A stretch of 64,000 nucleotides of DNA from Pontibacter coccineus. Its GTDB lineage: Bacteria > Bacteroidota > Bacteroidia > Cytophagales > Hymenobacteraceae. The notes beneath the pieces were generated by a model. The model ran no database searches. It worked only from the letters and a program-made list of their open reading frames with translations, and was not told where the DNA came from. Each line of letters starts with the position of its first letter. Position 1 is the first letter of the stretch. The translations under genes were made by a program, and so were the position numbers. Location: the NCBI RefSeq assembly GCF_030546575.1, contig NZ_JAUOTN010000002.1, forward strand, positions 62,001-126,000, in the 5' to 3' direction. Below, one piece after another: positions 16,209-23,865 of this stretch.

Positions 16209-17225
16209 TTAACAGGAAGCCTGCAGCTGCTCATTGTACTGTGGCAGCAGGCTTTCAAACTTGGCCACGGTGTTCTCGAGGTTGTCGAGCGACATGCCGC
16301 CGGCTGCATTTTTGTGTCCGCCGCCGTTGAAGTTGGCGCGGGCAAACTCGTTTACTGAGAAATTGCCGACGGAGCGGAAAGACATTTTGACGGCCTGCAC
16401 ACGGTCAATGATCACGGCTGCAAAAACAATGCCCTCGATAGAAAGCGCAAAGTTCACCAGACCTTCCGTGTCGCCGGTTTTGGAATCATAAGCTTTCAGC
16501 TCCTCAGCCGTAATGGAGATATAAGCGGTTCTGTACTCGGGCCGCACGACCAGTTTGTCCTTGAGAGCATAACCCAGAAAGCGCAAACGCAGTTCCGTGG
16601 AGCTGTCGTAGATCAGGCGGTGGATGTTGGAGGTGTTCACCCCAATGTGCAGCAGGTCAGCAATGATCAGGTGCACGTTTTTGGAAGTGCTCGGGTGGCG
16701 GAAAGAGCCCGTGTCGGTCATGATGCCGGCATAAAGACACTCGCCTATACCTGTGTCAATCTTGTCGCCATCGCCCAGCGCCTTGATCAGGTCGTAAACC
16801 AGCTCGGCTGTAGCGGCGGCCTGCGGGTTGGAGAAATCCAGGTCAGCAAAATCCTCCGGCTGCAGATGGTGGTCTACAAGCACTTTCGTGCCTTTGGCGT
16901 TGCGGATATATTCGCCCATTTCGTGGATGCGCGACAGGTTAGAGAAGTCGAGGCAGAAGATCACCTGCGACTCTGTGATGATGCGCTGCACCAGGGCGTC
17001 GTTCTTCTCTGAGTACACGAGTACATCATCGTTGCCCTCCATCCAGGTAAGAAAGCTCGGGTAGTCGGAAGGTGTGATCACCGTAACCCGGTGGCCGAGC
17101 TTTTTGAGATAGCCGGCCAGACCCAGTGATGAACCCAACGCATCGGCGTCTGGTTTGTGATGTGTGGTGATCATCACCTCTTTAGGTTCTCTCAGGAGCT
17201 CTTTGAGAGCATTAATGTCATGCAT
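16209..17225 (-). CDS. DHH-family nanoRNase / pAp phosphatase (NrnA-like)
   Basis: Cytoplasmic phosphoesterase that degrades 2-5-nt RNA and dephosphorylates 3'-phosphoadenosine 5'-phosphate. 338 residues. Metal motifs of the DHH domain: THHKPDADALGSS (about 21-33), FCLDFSNLSR and VDHHLQPEDF; the DHHA1 domain ends with the RNA-binding loop NFNGGGHKNAAGG. The length fits NrnA rather than RecJ. It heads the operon with two FKBP lipoproteins; the functional link is unclear, as the products act in different compartments. Confidence 0.92.
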   Translation of the reverse strand: MHDINALKELLREPKEVMITTHHKPDADALGSSLGLAGYLKKLGHRVTVITPSDYPSFLTWMEGNDDVLVYSEKNDALVQRIITESQVIFCLDFSNLSRIHEMGEYIRNAKGTKVLVDHHLQPEDFADLDFSNPQAAATAELVYDLIKALGDGDKIDTGIGECLYAGIMTDTGSFRHPSTSKNVHLIIADLLHIGVNTSNIHRLIYDSSTELRLRFLGYALKDKLVVRPEYRTAYISITAEELKAYDSKTGDTEGLVNFALSIEGIVFAAVIIDRVQAVKMSFRSVGNFSVNEFARANFNGGGHKNAAGGMSLDNLENTVAKFESLLPQYNEQLQASC

Positions 17226-17436
17226 AAAGCTTGTTATAAATCCGCTGATTAATAGGGATATAAGGCGCGAATTTCTGAAGAAATAACTTCTAATGCAATA
17301 AAATAGCGTTTTAAGACGCTACAGGCCGTTCTGAGTGCAAGCATGAGGCATGGCTGCAGGTATAGCCGGGCGCCCTTCGGCATAAATATTTGCATAAAGT
17401 ATGGGCCAAGTGCTGCTATAATTGAGCTAAATGCGC

Positions 17437-17444
17437 TAATTTTG
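17437..17444 (+). promoter_or_regulatory. -7 box for ndk
   Basis: TAATTTTG matches TAnnTTTG exactly, 40 bp upstream of the ndk ATG. A proper -33 box is not seen at the ideal spacing. The gap to nrnA (17226-17436) contains one octamer copy and no gene. Confidence 0.45.
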
Positions 17445-17484
17445 CACCTTCAAAACGAAACATACACACATTAACAGAATAGAC

Positions 17485-17904
17485 ATGGCTGGAAACATCA
17501 CATTTACCATGATTAAGCCGGATGCGGTTGCAGATAACAACATCGGTGGCATTACTAAAATGATCGAAGAAGGCGGATTCCGCATCGTGGCGATGAAGAA
17601 GACAAGACTGTCTGAGGAGCGTGCCGGTAAGTTTTACGAAGTGCACAAGGAGCGTCCTTTCTACGGTGACCTGGTGAAGTACATGTCATCTGGCCCGATC
17701 GTAGCCATGATCCTTGAGAAAGACAACGCAGTAGAGGATTTCCGCAAGCTGATCGGCGCTACCAACCCGGCTCAGGCTGAGGAAGGTACTATCCGTAAGG
17801 TATACGCGAAGTCTATAGAGGCTAACGCCGTACACGGCTCTGACTCTGACGAAAACGCAAAGATCGAAGGCGACTTCTACTTCGCTGCTGACGAGCGTTT
17901 CTAA
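17485..17904 (+). CDS. ndk: Nucleoside diphosphate kinase
   Basis: Transfers the terminal phosphate between nucleoside triphosphates and diphosphates. 139 residues, usual length. The phospho-acceptor is His117 in NAVHGSDS; other family marks are FTMIKPDAV at 7-15, [15 protein letters not shown] at about 50-64 and [11 protein letters not shown]. Codons are biased toward those of well-expressed genes. It has its own -7 box and a strong terminator, so it is monocistronic. Confidence 0.97.
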   Translation: MAGNITFTMIKPDAVADNNIGGITKMIEEGGFRIVAMKKTRLSEERAGKFYEVHKERPFYGDLVKYMSSGPIVAMILEKDNAVEDFRKLIGATNPAQAEEGTIRKVYAKSIEANAVHGSDSDENAKIEGDFYFAADERF

Positions 17905-17932
17905 GCTATTAAAGAGTACTTATTGATTTCTC

Positions 17933-17970
17933 AAAAGCCCGCAGGACCTGATGGTTCGGCGGGCTTTTTT
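17933..17970 (+). terminator. Rho-independent terminator after ndk
   Basis: AAAAGCCCGC (17933-17942) pairs with GCGGGCTTTT (17959-17968), followed by more T. It lies 28 bp past the ndk stop. Confidence 0.85.
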
Positions 17971-18003
17971 GATTAAGTTTGAGCCAGTTATCCAACCCTT
18001 TTT

Positions 18004-19272
18004 ATGAAACAAACTTTACTCGCTGTTTTACTTCTATTCTTAACGGCACCGGCTTTCGCTCAACAGGACGAAGCGCCTGAGTACAAAGCAGTGATCATTC
18101 ATTACAATGCCGATTGGCAAATTACCTCACCGGAGGACGCAGTGGCGAAGCGGTTGACCTACTTCTCTGCTGATGTTAAAGAAATACAACACTTGGGTGC
18201 TCCCTTGTTTCAGCATGTCGTTACCGATTACTATGCAGATAACACTATTATGGCAAAAGGCTATTACAATGCGCAGGGCAAGAAGTGGGGTAAGTGGGTT
18301 TTCTACCATCCTAATGGTCAGGTGGATTGTGAGGGCAATTTTTCCGAAGATGTTCCGACCGGGAACTGGAAGTTTTGGAGTGCTTCGGGCACACCTTTGG
18401 CAGATGTAACGCTGGATGGAGAAGAGATGCGGGTGGATAACCTTTGGAGCGACACCGGAAACCAACTCATAAAAGATGGGCAAGGGGAGTATAAAGCACC
18501 TTTTCCGTTGACAAAAGGGAAAGGCACCTCCGTACTGGAAGGGCAGTTCGTTGACGGCTATAAGACAGGGTGGTGGAGACTTACAGATACTGACGGAAAA
18601 ATGGAGCTTGAGCAGATTTACGACAGCAAAGGCAAACTTCTGAGTGGCACAGTCTATGCAAATGGGGTGCCGGCTGTCAGTAAAGTTGATCTGATGCAGT
18701 TAATAAGTTTGCCAGACTATCTTTTATATATGGAGCATTGGCGGGCTGATCCCAAATATTACCCGGCCAGATATCCGATAGCCGCGGATTTGTTGGGATG
18801 CCAAATTACGAGAGTGGATCTGCCGAAGTCGGATGTAACGCCTGCCGATTATTATTTCCAGGTTTTACAGCGTAAAAGCAATGGCGAAGCCGACACATTG
18901 CAATATGGGGTACTAGTTAGAGAAGCTAGTTTCAGAGGCGACTTGTTTGAATACACAAGGAAAAACTTCAAGGGGCCATCTCCTAGTTATTTAGGGAATA
19001 ATAAAATAGAAGGCTTACTAGTAATAAGTTTTACTGTGATGGAGGATGGGCAGGTAAAAGATGCCGAGGTTAAGAAAAGCGTACATCCTAAGGTAGATGA
19101 AGCGGGGCTTCGGTTTGTAAATAGCATGCCAGCCTGGAATCCGGCTACGAAGCTAGGAAAACCAGTAGCTTCTGAAATGCTCCTTCCAATGAGATTTGCC
19201 GTCCGTACACAGTATATACAACCTCCGTTCACTTACTCGCCGGAGCGTTCCTTTAACATGCACAGGTGGTAA
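18004..19272 (+). CDS. Secreted MORN-repeat protein with TonB C-terminal domain
   Basis: 422 residues of unknown role. Sec signal to about residue 20 (TAPAFAQ). Residues about 70-220 carry MORN/YwqK-type repeats: KGYYNAQGKKWGKWVFYHPNGQ, EGNFSEDVPTGNWKFWSASG, LEGQFVDGYKTGWWRLTDTDG. The last 100 residues form a TonB-C domain (IEGLLVISFTVMEDGQVKDAEV, then DEAGLRFVNSMPAWNPATKLGKPV). There is no N-terminal anchor like that of true TonB, so energy transduction is doubtful. This fusion is common in Bacteroidota; TonB-C probably binds cell-wall or outer-membrane proteins. Confidence 0.8.
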   Translation: MKQTLLAVLLLFLTAPAFAQQDEAPEYKAVIIHYNADWQITSPEDAVAKRLTYFSADVKEIQHLGAPLFQHVVTDYYADNTIMAKGYYNAQGKKWGKWVFYHPNGQVDCEGNFSEDVPTGNWKFWSASGTPLADVTLDGEEMRVDNLWSDTGNQLIKDGQGEYKAPFPLTKGKGTSVLEGQFVDGYKTGWWRLTDTDGKMELEQIYDSKGKLLSGTVYANGVPAVSKVDLMQLISLPDYLLYMEHWRADPKYYPARYPIAADLLGCQITRVDLPKSDVTPADYYFQVLQRKSNGEADTLQYGVLVREASFRGDLFEYTRKNFKGPSPSYLGNNKIEGLLVISFTVMEDGQVKDAEVKKSVHPKVDEAGLRFVNSMPAWNPATKLGKPVASEMLLPMRFAVRTQYIQPPFTYSPERSFNMHRW

Positions 19273-19297
19273 ACCTAATGCTATCTATTTATTAGTT

Positions 19298-19340
19298 AAA
19301 ACAGAAAGAGCCGACTATCACTAGCCGGCTCTTTCTGTTT
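19298..19340. terminator. Bidirectional terminator between the MORN/TonB-C and LysM genes
   Basis: AAACAGAAAGAGCCG (19298-19312) pairs perfectly with CGGCTCTTTCTGTTT (19326-19340), with A and T tails. It lies between convergent genes. Confidence 0.88.
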
Positions 19341-19356
19341 TTATTTTTAAATAAAT

Positions 19357-19662
19357 CTACTGCTTCGGAATAACAAACTGCTGGCCTGGTTTTATCAGGT
19401 CAGGATTGCTGCCGATGGTAGCCTTGTTTGCCTCGTAAATCTTTTTCCACGCGTTGGCATCGCCATAGTAGTGCTTGGCGATTTTAGAGAGCGAATCCCC
19501 GCTCTTCACAGTATAGGTGTCCTGGCCTGTTGCTGGCTGTGCCCCAGGTTGCTGAGGCGACTGCTGGTTAAAAAAAGTGCTGTCGCCTGGCTGACGGTTG
19601 GTTGGGTTGGGAGCCTTAACGGGTTCCTTTTCCCCTTTCTTGAAAAAATCACGCAATCCCAT
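19357..19662 (-). CDS. LysM-domain protein
   Basis: 101 residues. The first 45 are polar and Pro/Gln-rich (NRQPGDSTFFNQQSPQQPGAQ) and have no signal peptide. Residues about 49-99 form one LysM domain: TYTVKSGDSLSKIAKHYYGD, WKKIYEANKATIG, PDLIKPGQQFVIP. It resembles the YgaU/LysM family (BON-less form), which binds peptidoglycan or, in E. coli, potassium. Without a signal peptide the location is uncertain. It stands alone. Confidence 0.85.
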   Translation of the reverse strand: MGLRDFFKKGEKEPVKAPNPTNRQPGDSTFFNQQSPQQPGAQPATGQDTYTVKSGDSLSKIAKHYYGDANAWKKIYEANKATIGSNPDLIKPGQQFVIPKQ

Positions 19663-19872
19663 ATTTCAAAGTCTTTTGATGTCGGTTAATAATTTTTGGA
19701 TGCAGCTGCAAAACACAGTTGCTTAAATAAATACGCCAAATAGTGCGCATAGTTGTGGCACGTTGTTTACCTGCCAGATTGTAGAGCTTTCATCAACTTT
19801 AAAAAAGTTTTAACCGTACTCTATGCACGCCGCCTTAGGTAAGTTGGCGCAGGAAAGTATAACCAATAAACT

Positions 19873-20304
19873 ATGAATAAAATGAACAGGAATCTGAAAC
19901 AGGTGAAAGCCTACTTTACTTTTGTAATGGCCTTCGTACTGATGGCTTTTATGACGAGCTGCGGCAGTGACAAGGACAACGCCGGCAACGCCAACATGAT
20001 TTCAGGTGGTAGCAGCAAGACCTGGAAAGCCGCCAAAGAAATGACAGCCTCCGGCGACAAAGATAAGCTGACCTCAGACGAAAAAGACGAGACGATGCAG
20101 TTCTACTCGGACGGCCGTTTTGCGATGGGCGGCGGTGGCTCGCTCCAAACCGGCACCTGGACCTACGACCAAGCAGGCAGACGCTTATCGCTCACGTTTG
20201 AGGGGGCTAACGAATCACAGAACTTTACAGTAGAGAAACTGACGGACAAAGAGATGGACCTTGTGGCGGGTGATGGCTCCAAGATGGAGATGAAAGCCGA
20301 ATAA
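19873..20304 (+). CDS. Small lipoprotein, lipocalin-like
   Basis: 143 residues, not recognised as a named family. Lipoprotein signal with lipobox FMTSC (Cys31). The mature part has the pattern SKTWKAAKEM, TMQFYSDGRFAMGGGG, GTWTYDQAGRRLSLTF, which is the strand arrangement of the small Bacteroidota lipocalin-like lipoproteins. Envelope location is likely; function unknown. It is monocistronic with a terminator 30 bp downstream. Confidence 0.75.
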   Translation: MNKMNRNLKQVKAYFTFVMAFVLMAFMTSCGSDKDNAGNANMISGGSSKTWKAAKEMTASGDKDKLTSDEKDETMQFYSDGRFAMGGGGSLQTGTWTYDQAGRRLSLTFEGANESQNFTVEKLTDKEMDLVAGDGSKMEMKAE

Positions 20305-20333
20305 GGTATAGATTTGAAGTATATTTTGAGCAG

Positions 20334-20366
20334 AAAAGCCGGTCCAAAATTGGGTCGGCTTTTTTA
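20334..20366 (+). terminator. Rho-independent terminator after the lipocalin-like gene
   Basis: AAAAGCCG (20334-20341) pairs with CGGCTTTT (20356-20363) with a T-run after it; the inner stem is imperfect. Confidence 0.75.
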
Positions 20367-20430
20367 TTGGCCGGGCAGGTATAAGTAGAGCCTCCGAGGC
20401 AGGTATAGCCGGAAAGGACGCGGGCGCACA

Positions 20431-21606
20431 CTATACCAGGCGGCGTAGCCCCAGCAAGCCAAGCACCGGGCCGATAGCCAGTAGCGCGAGCGTATAATGT
20501 AGCGGTAACTGGGTGAGCAAAAGGCCTGTGAGCTGGATACTGACCACCGTAATGGCAAAGCCGATGGCTACCACAATGGTAAGCGCGGTGCCGACCAGTT
20601 GCGGAGGGGCGGTTTGGGCTGTCAGGGCTGAAAACTGCGGAGAATCTCCGGCCACTACGATGCCCCAGAAGAGCAGGAAAGGTATAATCAGTTGAGGTGC
20701 GTCCACCTGAAACACGAGCAGCGAAAGCAGGCAGCACAAACCCGAAAGCAGCAGCTGCACAAAAGCCACCCGGGCGCTCCCCCATACCTGCGATAAATAG
20801 CCGCCACCTACACAGCCCACCGCACCGGCCGCGATCACAGCAAAGCTGTAACCTGACACTTCACCGGGAGAAAGTTGGGGTAATGCCAAGGTGAGGATAA
20901 GTGGGGTGAAAGCCCACAAGGTATAGAGCTCCCACATGTGGCCAAAGTAACCGAAAGCTGCCGATCTGAAACCACGATCACGAAAAGCCTGCAGCATATT
21001 GCCGATCCTAAAGGTGGCTCCCTTCCTGAGGTATGGCCCGTCGGGCACGAGCAGGTATAAAAGTATTCCACCAGTTGCCGCCAGCACACTGACCGCCACC
21101 ATGACCTGCTGCCAGGGCAATGTAGCACCCAGAGCCCGGATCAGGTGCGGAAACGCGGTGCCCAGCACCAATGCCCCTACTAAATACCCGATGGCCTTGC
21201 CAAGTCACGTGCTATACCAGCTGGCCGCTATTTTCATACCTACCGGGTAAATGCCTGCCAGTAGAAAACCCGTCAGTGCCCGTAACAGCAGTACTGCATA
21301 AAGGTCTTTGGCGGCAAACACCAGAGAGGCATTGGCCGCAGCACCCAGCAAAGCGCAAAGCAAAAACAGCAGGCGCGGCGACACCCGATCGGCCAGCGAC
21401 AGAAAAGCGAATACCAACGTGCCCGCTATAAAGCCCAACTGTACCGCCGAGGTGAGCAAAGCCAGAGCCCCTTCCTGCAACTGCAACGAAGCCTGCAAAT
21501 CAGGCAGCACCGCATTGCCGGCAAACCAAAGCGAAGTGCCCGCAAACTGCGAAAACACAAGCGTAGGCAAAATGCGTGCGGGTGGGGCTAGGGTCTGGTG
21601 AAGCAA
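20431..21606 (-). pseudogene. MFS transporter interrupted by an in-frame stop codon
   Basis: Twelve-helix major facilitator of about 391 residues. The first 133 codons read from MLHQTLAPPARILPTLVFSQFAGTSLWF to SWYST. They meet TGA at 21205-21207, and the same frame continues without shift as LGKAIGYLVGALVLGTAFPHL and on to the normal C-terminus. A GLG motif is expected at this spot in related transporters, so the stop looks like a GGA-to-TGA change. No other damage is seen, so the event is recent or a sequencing error. Substrate unknown. It stands alone, with a mosaic repeat just upstream. Confidence 0.8.
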
Positions 21607-21614
21607 GGGGAGAG

Positions 21615-22165
21615 TTTTAGAGTTGAGGAATTGGTGAAGTTAGAAAATTAGAAAGTTGTAATTTGTAATGTAGCGACGTTGCACTGTAGCCTCGTTCACG
21701 TGTAGCGGCTTTACACCGGCTCTTCCGGATATTTATGTCCGGAAGTATTTCTGACGGGGGCATTCTAGTAACCTATACCTGCAAAACAAGTACGGCGCAC
21801 GGGGATTAGGAAATCCCCGACCGTTTGCTTCGGGATTTATCAATCCCGAAGAGCTTTGCACCTTTACCTGAAAACAAGACCAGCATACGGGGATGTGGAC
21901 ATCCCCAACAGATGGCTTTCGGACATGGATGTCCGAAAGAGCGCCAAGATCGTCTGTAGAGACAGGTCGCGACCTGTCCGGATCGTGCACCGGCAACCAT
22001 GCACCCGTATACCTGACTGAATCACGCAATGGTATACCTGTCCAAGTCCCCAACCAACGCACCTAACCAAGTCATGCACTGAAATCCCCTCCTCAGAGGG
22101 GAAGGGGTGGTTCAATCGTGCACCAAACAACCAGCAATTTAACCATCGACAATTCAATAATTCGC
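21615..22165. repeat. Mosaic intergenic repeat, copy 2 (long form)
   Basis: Modules in order: GTTAGAAAATTAGAAAG tract; GCGACGTTGC element; palindrome CTTCCGGA/TCCGGAAG (21722-21745); CGGGGATT/AATCCCCG (21800-21819); CTTCGGGATT/AATCCCGAAG (21828-21851); GGGGATGT/ACATCCCC (21889-21906); CTTTCGGACAT/ATGTCCGAAAG (21916-21939); GACAGGTCGCGACCTGTC (21961-21978); GATCGTGCACC; AATCGTGCACC; low-complexity AACCATCGACAATTCAA tail. It fills the gap between the MFS gene and the hydrolase gene. No reading frame. Confidence 0.8.
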
Positions 22166-22186
22166 TCATTCACTCAATCCACTACC

Positions 22187-22966
22187 TCACCCGTAAATCG
22201 TCTCCGCGAATTTTTCCAGCGTTTTGCGGGTTTCGTAGGTGCGTTCGAACATGCCCATGTGGCCGGTTTGCCCAAGAAAATAGACCATGCTGTTATCGGG
22301 CAGGTGGCATTGCTCCAGGGCTTTGTCGAGTGGCACGGCGCCGTCTTCTTTTCCGAAGATAAACAGCACCGGGAATTTTACTGCTGCCAGCACGTCCGTT
22401 CTGTCTTTTCGGTCGCGCATGGCGGCCAGGCCACCTATTACGCTCTCCTTGGGAGTGTTGGTGCCGATCTCTTGCATCAACGCGATTTCCTTCTGCAGCC
22501 TGTCGCGGTTTTCGCTGTAAAAGAGCGGCTCTATAAAGGACTGCATAAATTTCTCCACGCCGTGCTTCTCTACAAATTCGATGGTCTTGTTGCGGTTGTC
22601 TTTCTTCTCGTCAGTGTCGGGGAGAGCAGAGGAGTGGAACAGACAGAGGCCGTTGAGCATGCTGGCGTACTTTTCAGCGAAGGCCATACCCACGTAGCCT
22701 CCCATCGAGTGGCCGACCAGGATACATTTCTTTATGCCAAGTTCCCCTAGCTTTTCCATCACATAGTCGGCCATTCCTTCCATGCTGTAGTCGGCTATAC
22801 CTGAAGTGTTTTCGCCGAAGCCGGGCAGATCCAGCGCCACGGTCTGGAATTTCTGCTGCAATGGTTTAGCAAACTCCGTCCAGACTTCCTTGCTCTCGCA
22901 GAAGCCGTGCAGGAATACGATTGTATCGCCAGAGCCGGCGGAGGTATAGGTGGTGCGTTGTGTCAT
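22187..22966 (-). CDS. Alpha/beta hydrolase
   Basis: Cytoplasmic serine hydrolase, 259 residues, no signal peptide. Oxyanion-hole motif FLHGFCES at about 18-25; nucleophile elbow GHSMGG with Ser87; acid in FIFGKEDGAVP (about Asp208); base in GQTGHMGMFE (about His240). The lid region (about 115-175) is helical and charged. The closest general group is the pimeloyl-ester/lipase-like hydrolases, and substrate cannot be assigned. It stands alone between two repeat-rich gaps. Confidence 0.88.
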   Translation of the reverse strand: MTQRTTYTSAGSGDTIVFLHGFCESKEVWTEFAKPLQQKFQTVALDLPGFGENTSGIADYSMEGMADYVMEKLGELGIKKCILVGHSMGGYVGMAFAEKYASMLNGLCLFHSSALPDTDEKKDNRNKTIEFVEKHGVEKFMQSFIEPLFYSENRDRLQKEIALMQEIGTNTPKESVIGGLAAMRDRKDRTDVLAAVKFPVLFIFGKEDGAVPLDKALEQCHLPDNSMVYFLGQTGHMGMFERTYETRKTLEKFAETIYG

Positions 22967-23790
22967 AGTTTGTAGGTATGTCGAAGTGTTAGTTTGTAAA
23001 GATAACTTAAATTCTGAAGCAGGGTTTCGTGTATGATTGGCCTACCCGCGCCCTCTAATCAAGGAGGTGAGCTTCGGGCATGGTATAGGCCCTGCAAAAT
23101 TAGCCTTTGAATAGCCTACTGATTTTAACACACCCCTGCCCCTCTCAAGAGGGGAATTCTGTCATTGACGCTCCTAGGTATAAGCACTACAGTTGATTTT
23201 CTACTATACCGGGTCCAACCACCCCTAACCCCTCCGCGCCTAAAGCGGGGAATCTGTTACAGCCATTTAACAGGTATAAGCGCTGTAGCCGGGTATTATA
23301 TTCAGATGTCATTTCGAACACTAGTGAGAAATCTGGGATTTACTACATGCTTAATACTTCAGATTTCTCCCGATGGTCGAAATGACAGATGCGGATAGGT
23401 ATAACAGTTCATTTCTACAAATTTAACTACGCCAGATATGGCTTAGGCCAAGTGCACATTACGGCGCTCCACTGTTCGAGCATTCAGCGAGTGGGGGTAG
23501 GGGCCCTCGATTTGTGTCAAGACAAAAAGTGAGTGCCCGCCGCACAGGCGAAGCAATGAAACTAAGCAAGTTGCTATACCTACAAAAGGCTATTGCTATA
23601 CCTGTAACAGCCGCCGCTACGCCAGTTGCAAATTGGCCATGATGTCTAACCACAAGTTGCGCTAGCGCTAAACTTGCGATATGATAAGGTATGGTAAAGT
23701 ACTATGCTAAGTATAGGTATAGACAGACTGAAGCTATACCTACACTGGGCCGGAGGCCCCACCATAGCCGTCACGAGCGCGGACGCTCGT
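22967..23790. other. Repeat-rich non-coding gap between the hydrolase and dxs
   Basis: No credible gene. Holds several octamer copies (CTATACCT at about 23573, 23595 and 23734; AGGTATAG at 23715), two of which form an inverted pair (23715-23722 and 23734-23741, loop 11). It also has the palindromic repeat at 23306-23386, short CCCCTAACCCCTCC-like and CACCCCTGCCCCTCT-like tracts, and a hairpin CACGAGCG/CGCTCGTG (23772-23791). Promoter of the hydrolase should lie at the left end. Confidence 0.6.
23306..23386. repeat. Long inverted repeat of the TGTCATTTCGA type
   Basis: Outer arms TGTCATTTCGA (23306-23316) and TCGAAATGACA (23376-23386); inner arms GAGAAATCTG (23325-23334) and CAGATTTCTC (23359-23368). 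This type of intergenic palindrome (TGTCATTTCGA...GAGAAATCT) occurs in many Bacteroidota genomes from memory. There is no coding potential. Confidence 0.8.
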
Positions 23791-23793
23791 GCC

Positions 23794-23843
23794 ATAAAGG
23801 GAAAACCCCGCAACTCATAATGAATTACGGGGTTTCCCTTTAT
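23794..23843 (-). terminator. Terminator after dxs
   Basis: ATAAAGGGAAAACCCCG (23794-23810) pairs with CGGGGTTTCCCTTTAT (23828-23843) with a single bulged A. It lies just after the dxs stop and T-rich sequence follows. Confidence 0.85.
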
Positions 23844-23865
23844 GTAGTAAGTCAGAAACTTCGTC

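Noticed and set aside
21205..21207. TGA in the MFS gene as a selenocysteine codon
   Set aside because: No selenoprotein hairpin is visible after it and the family has glycine there.
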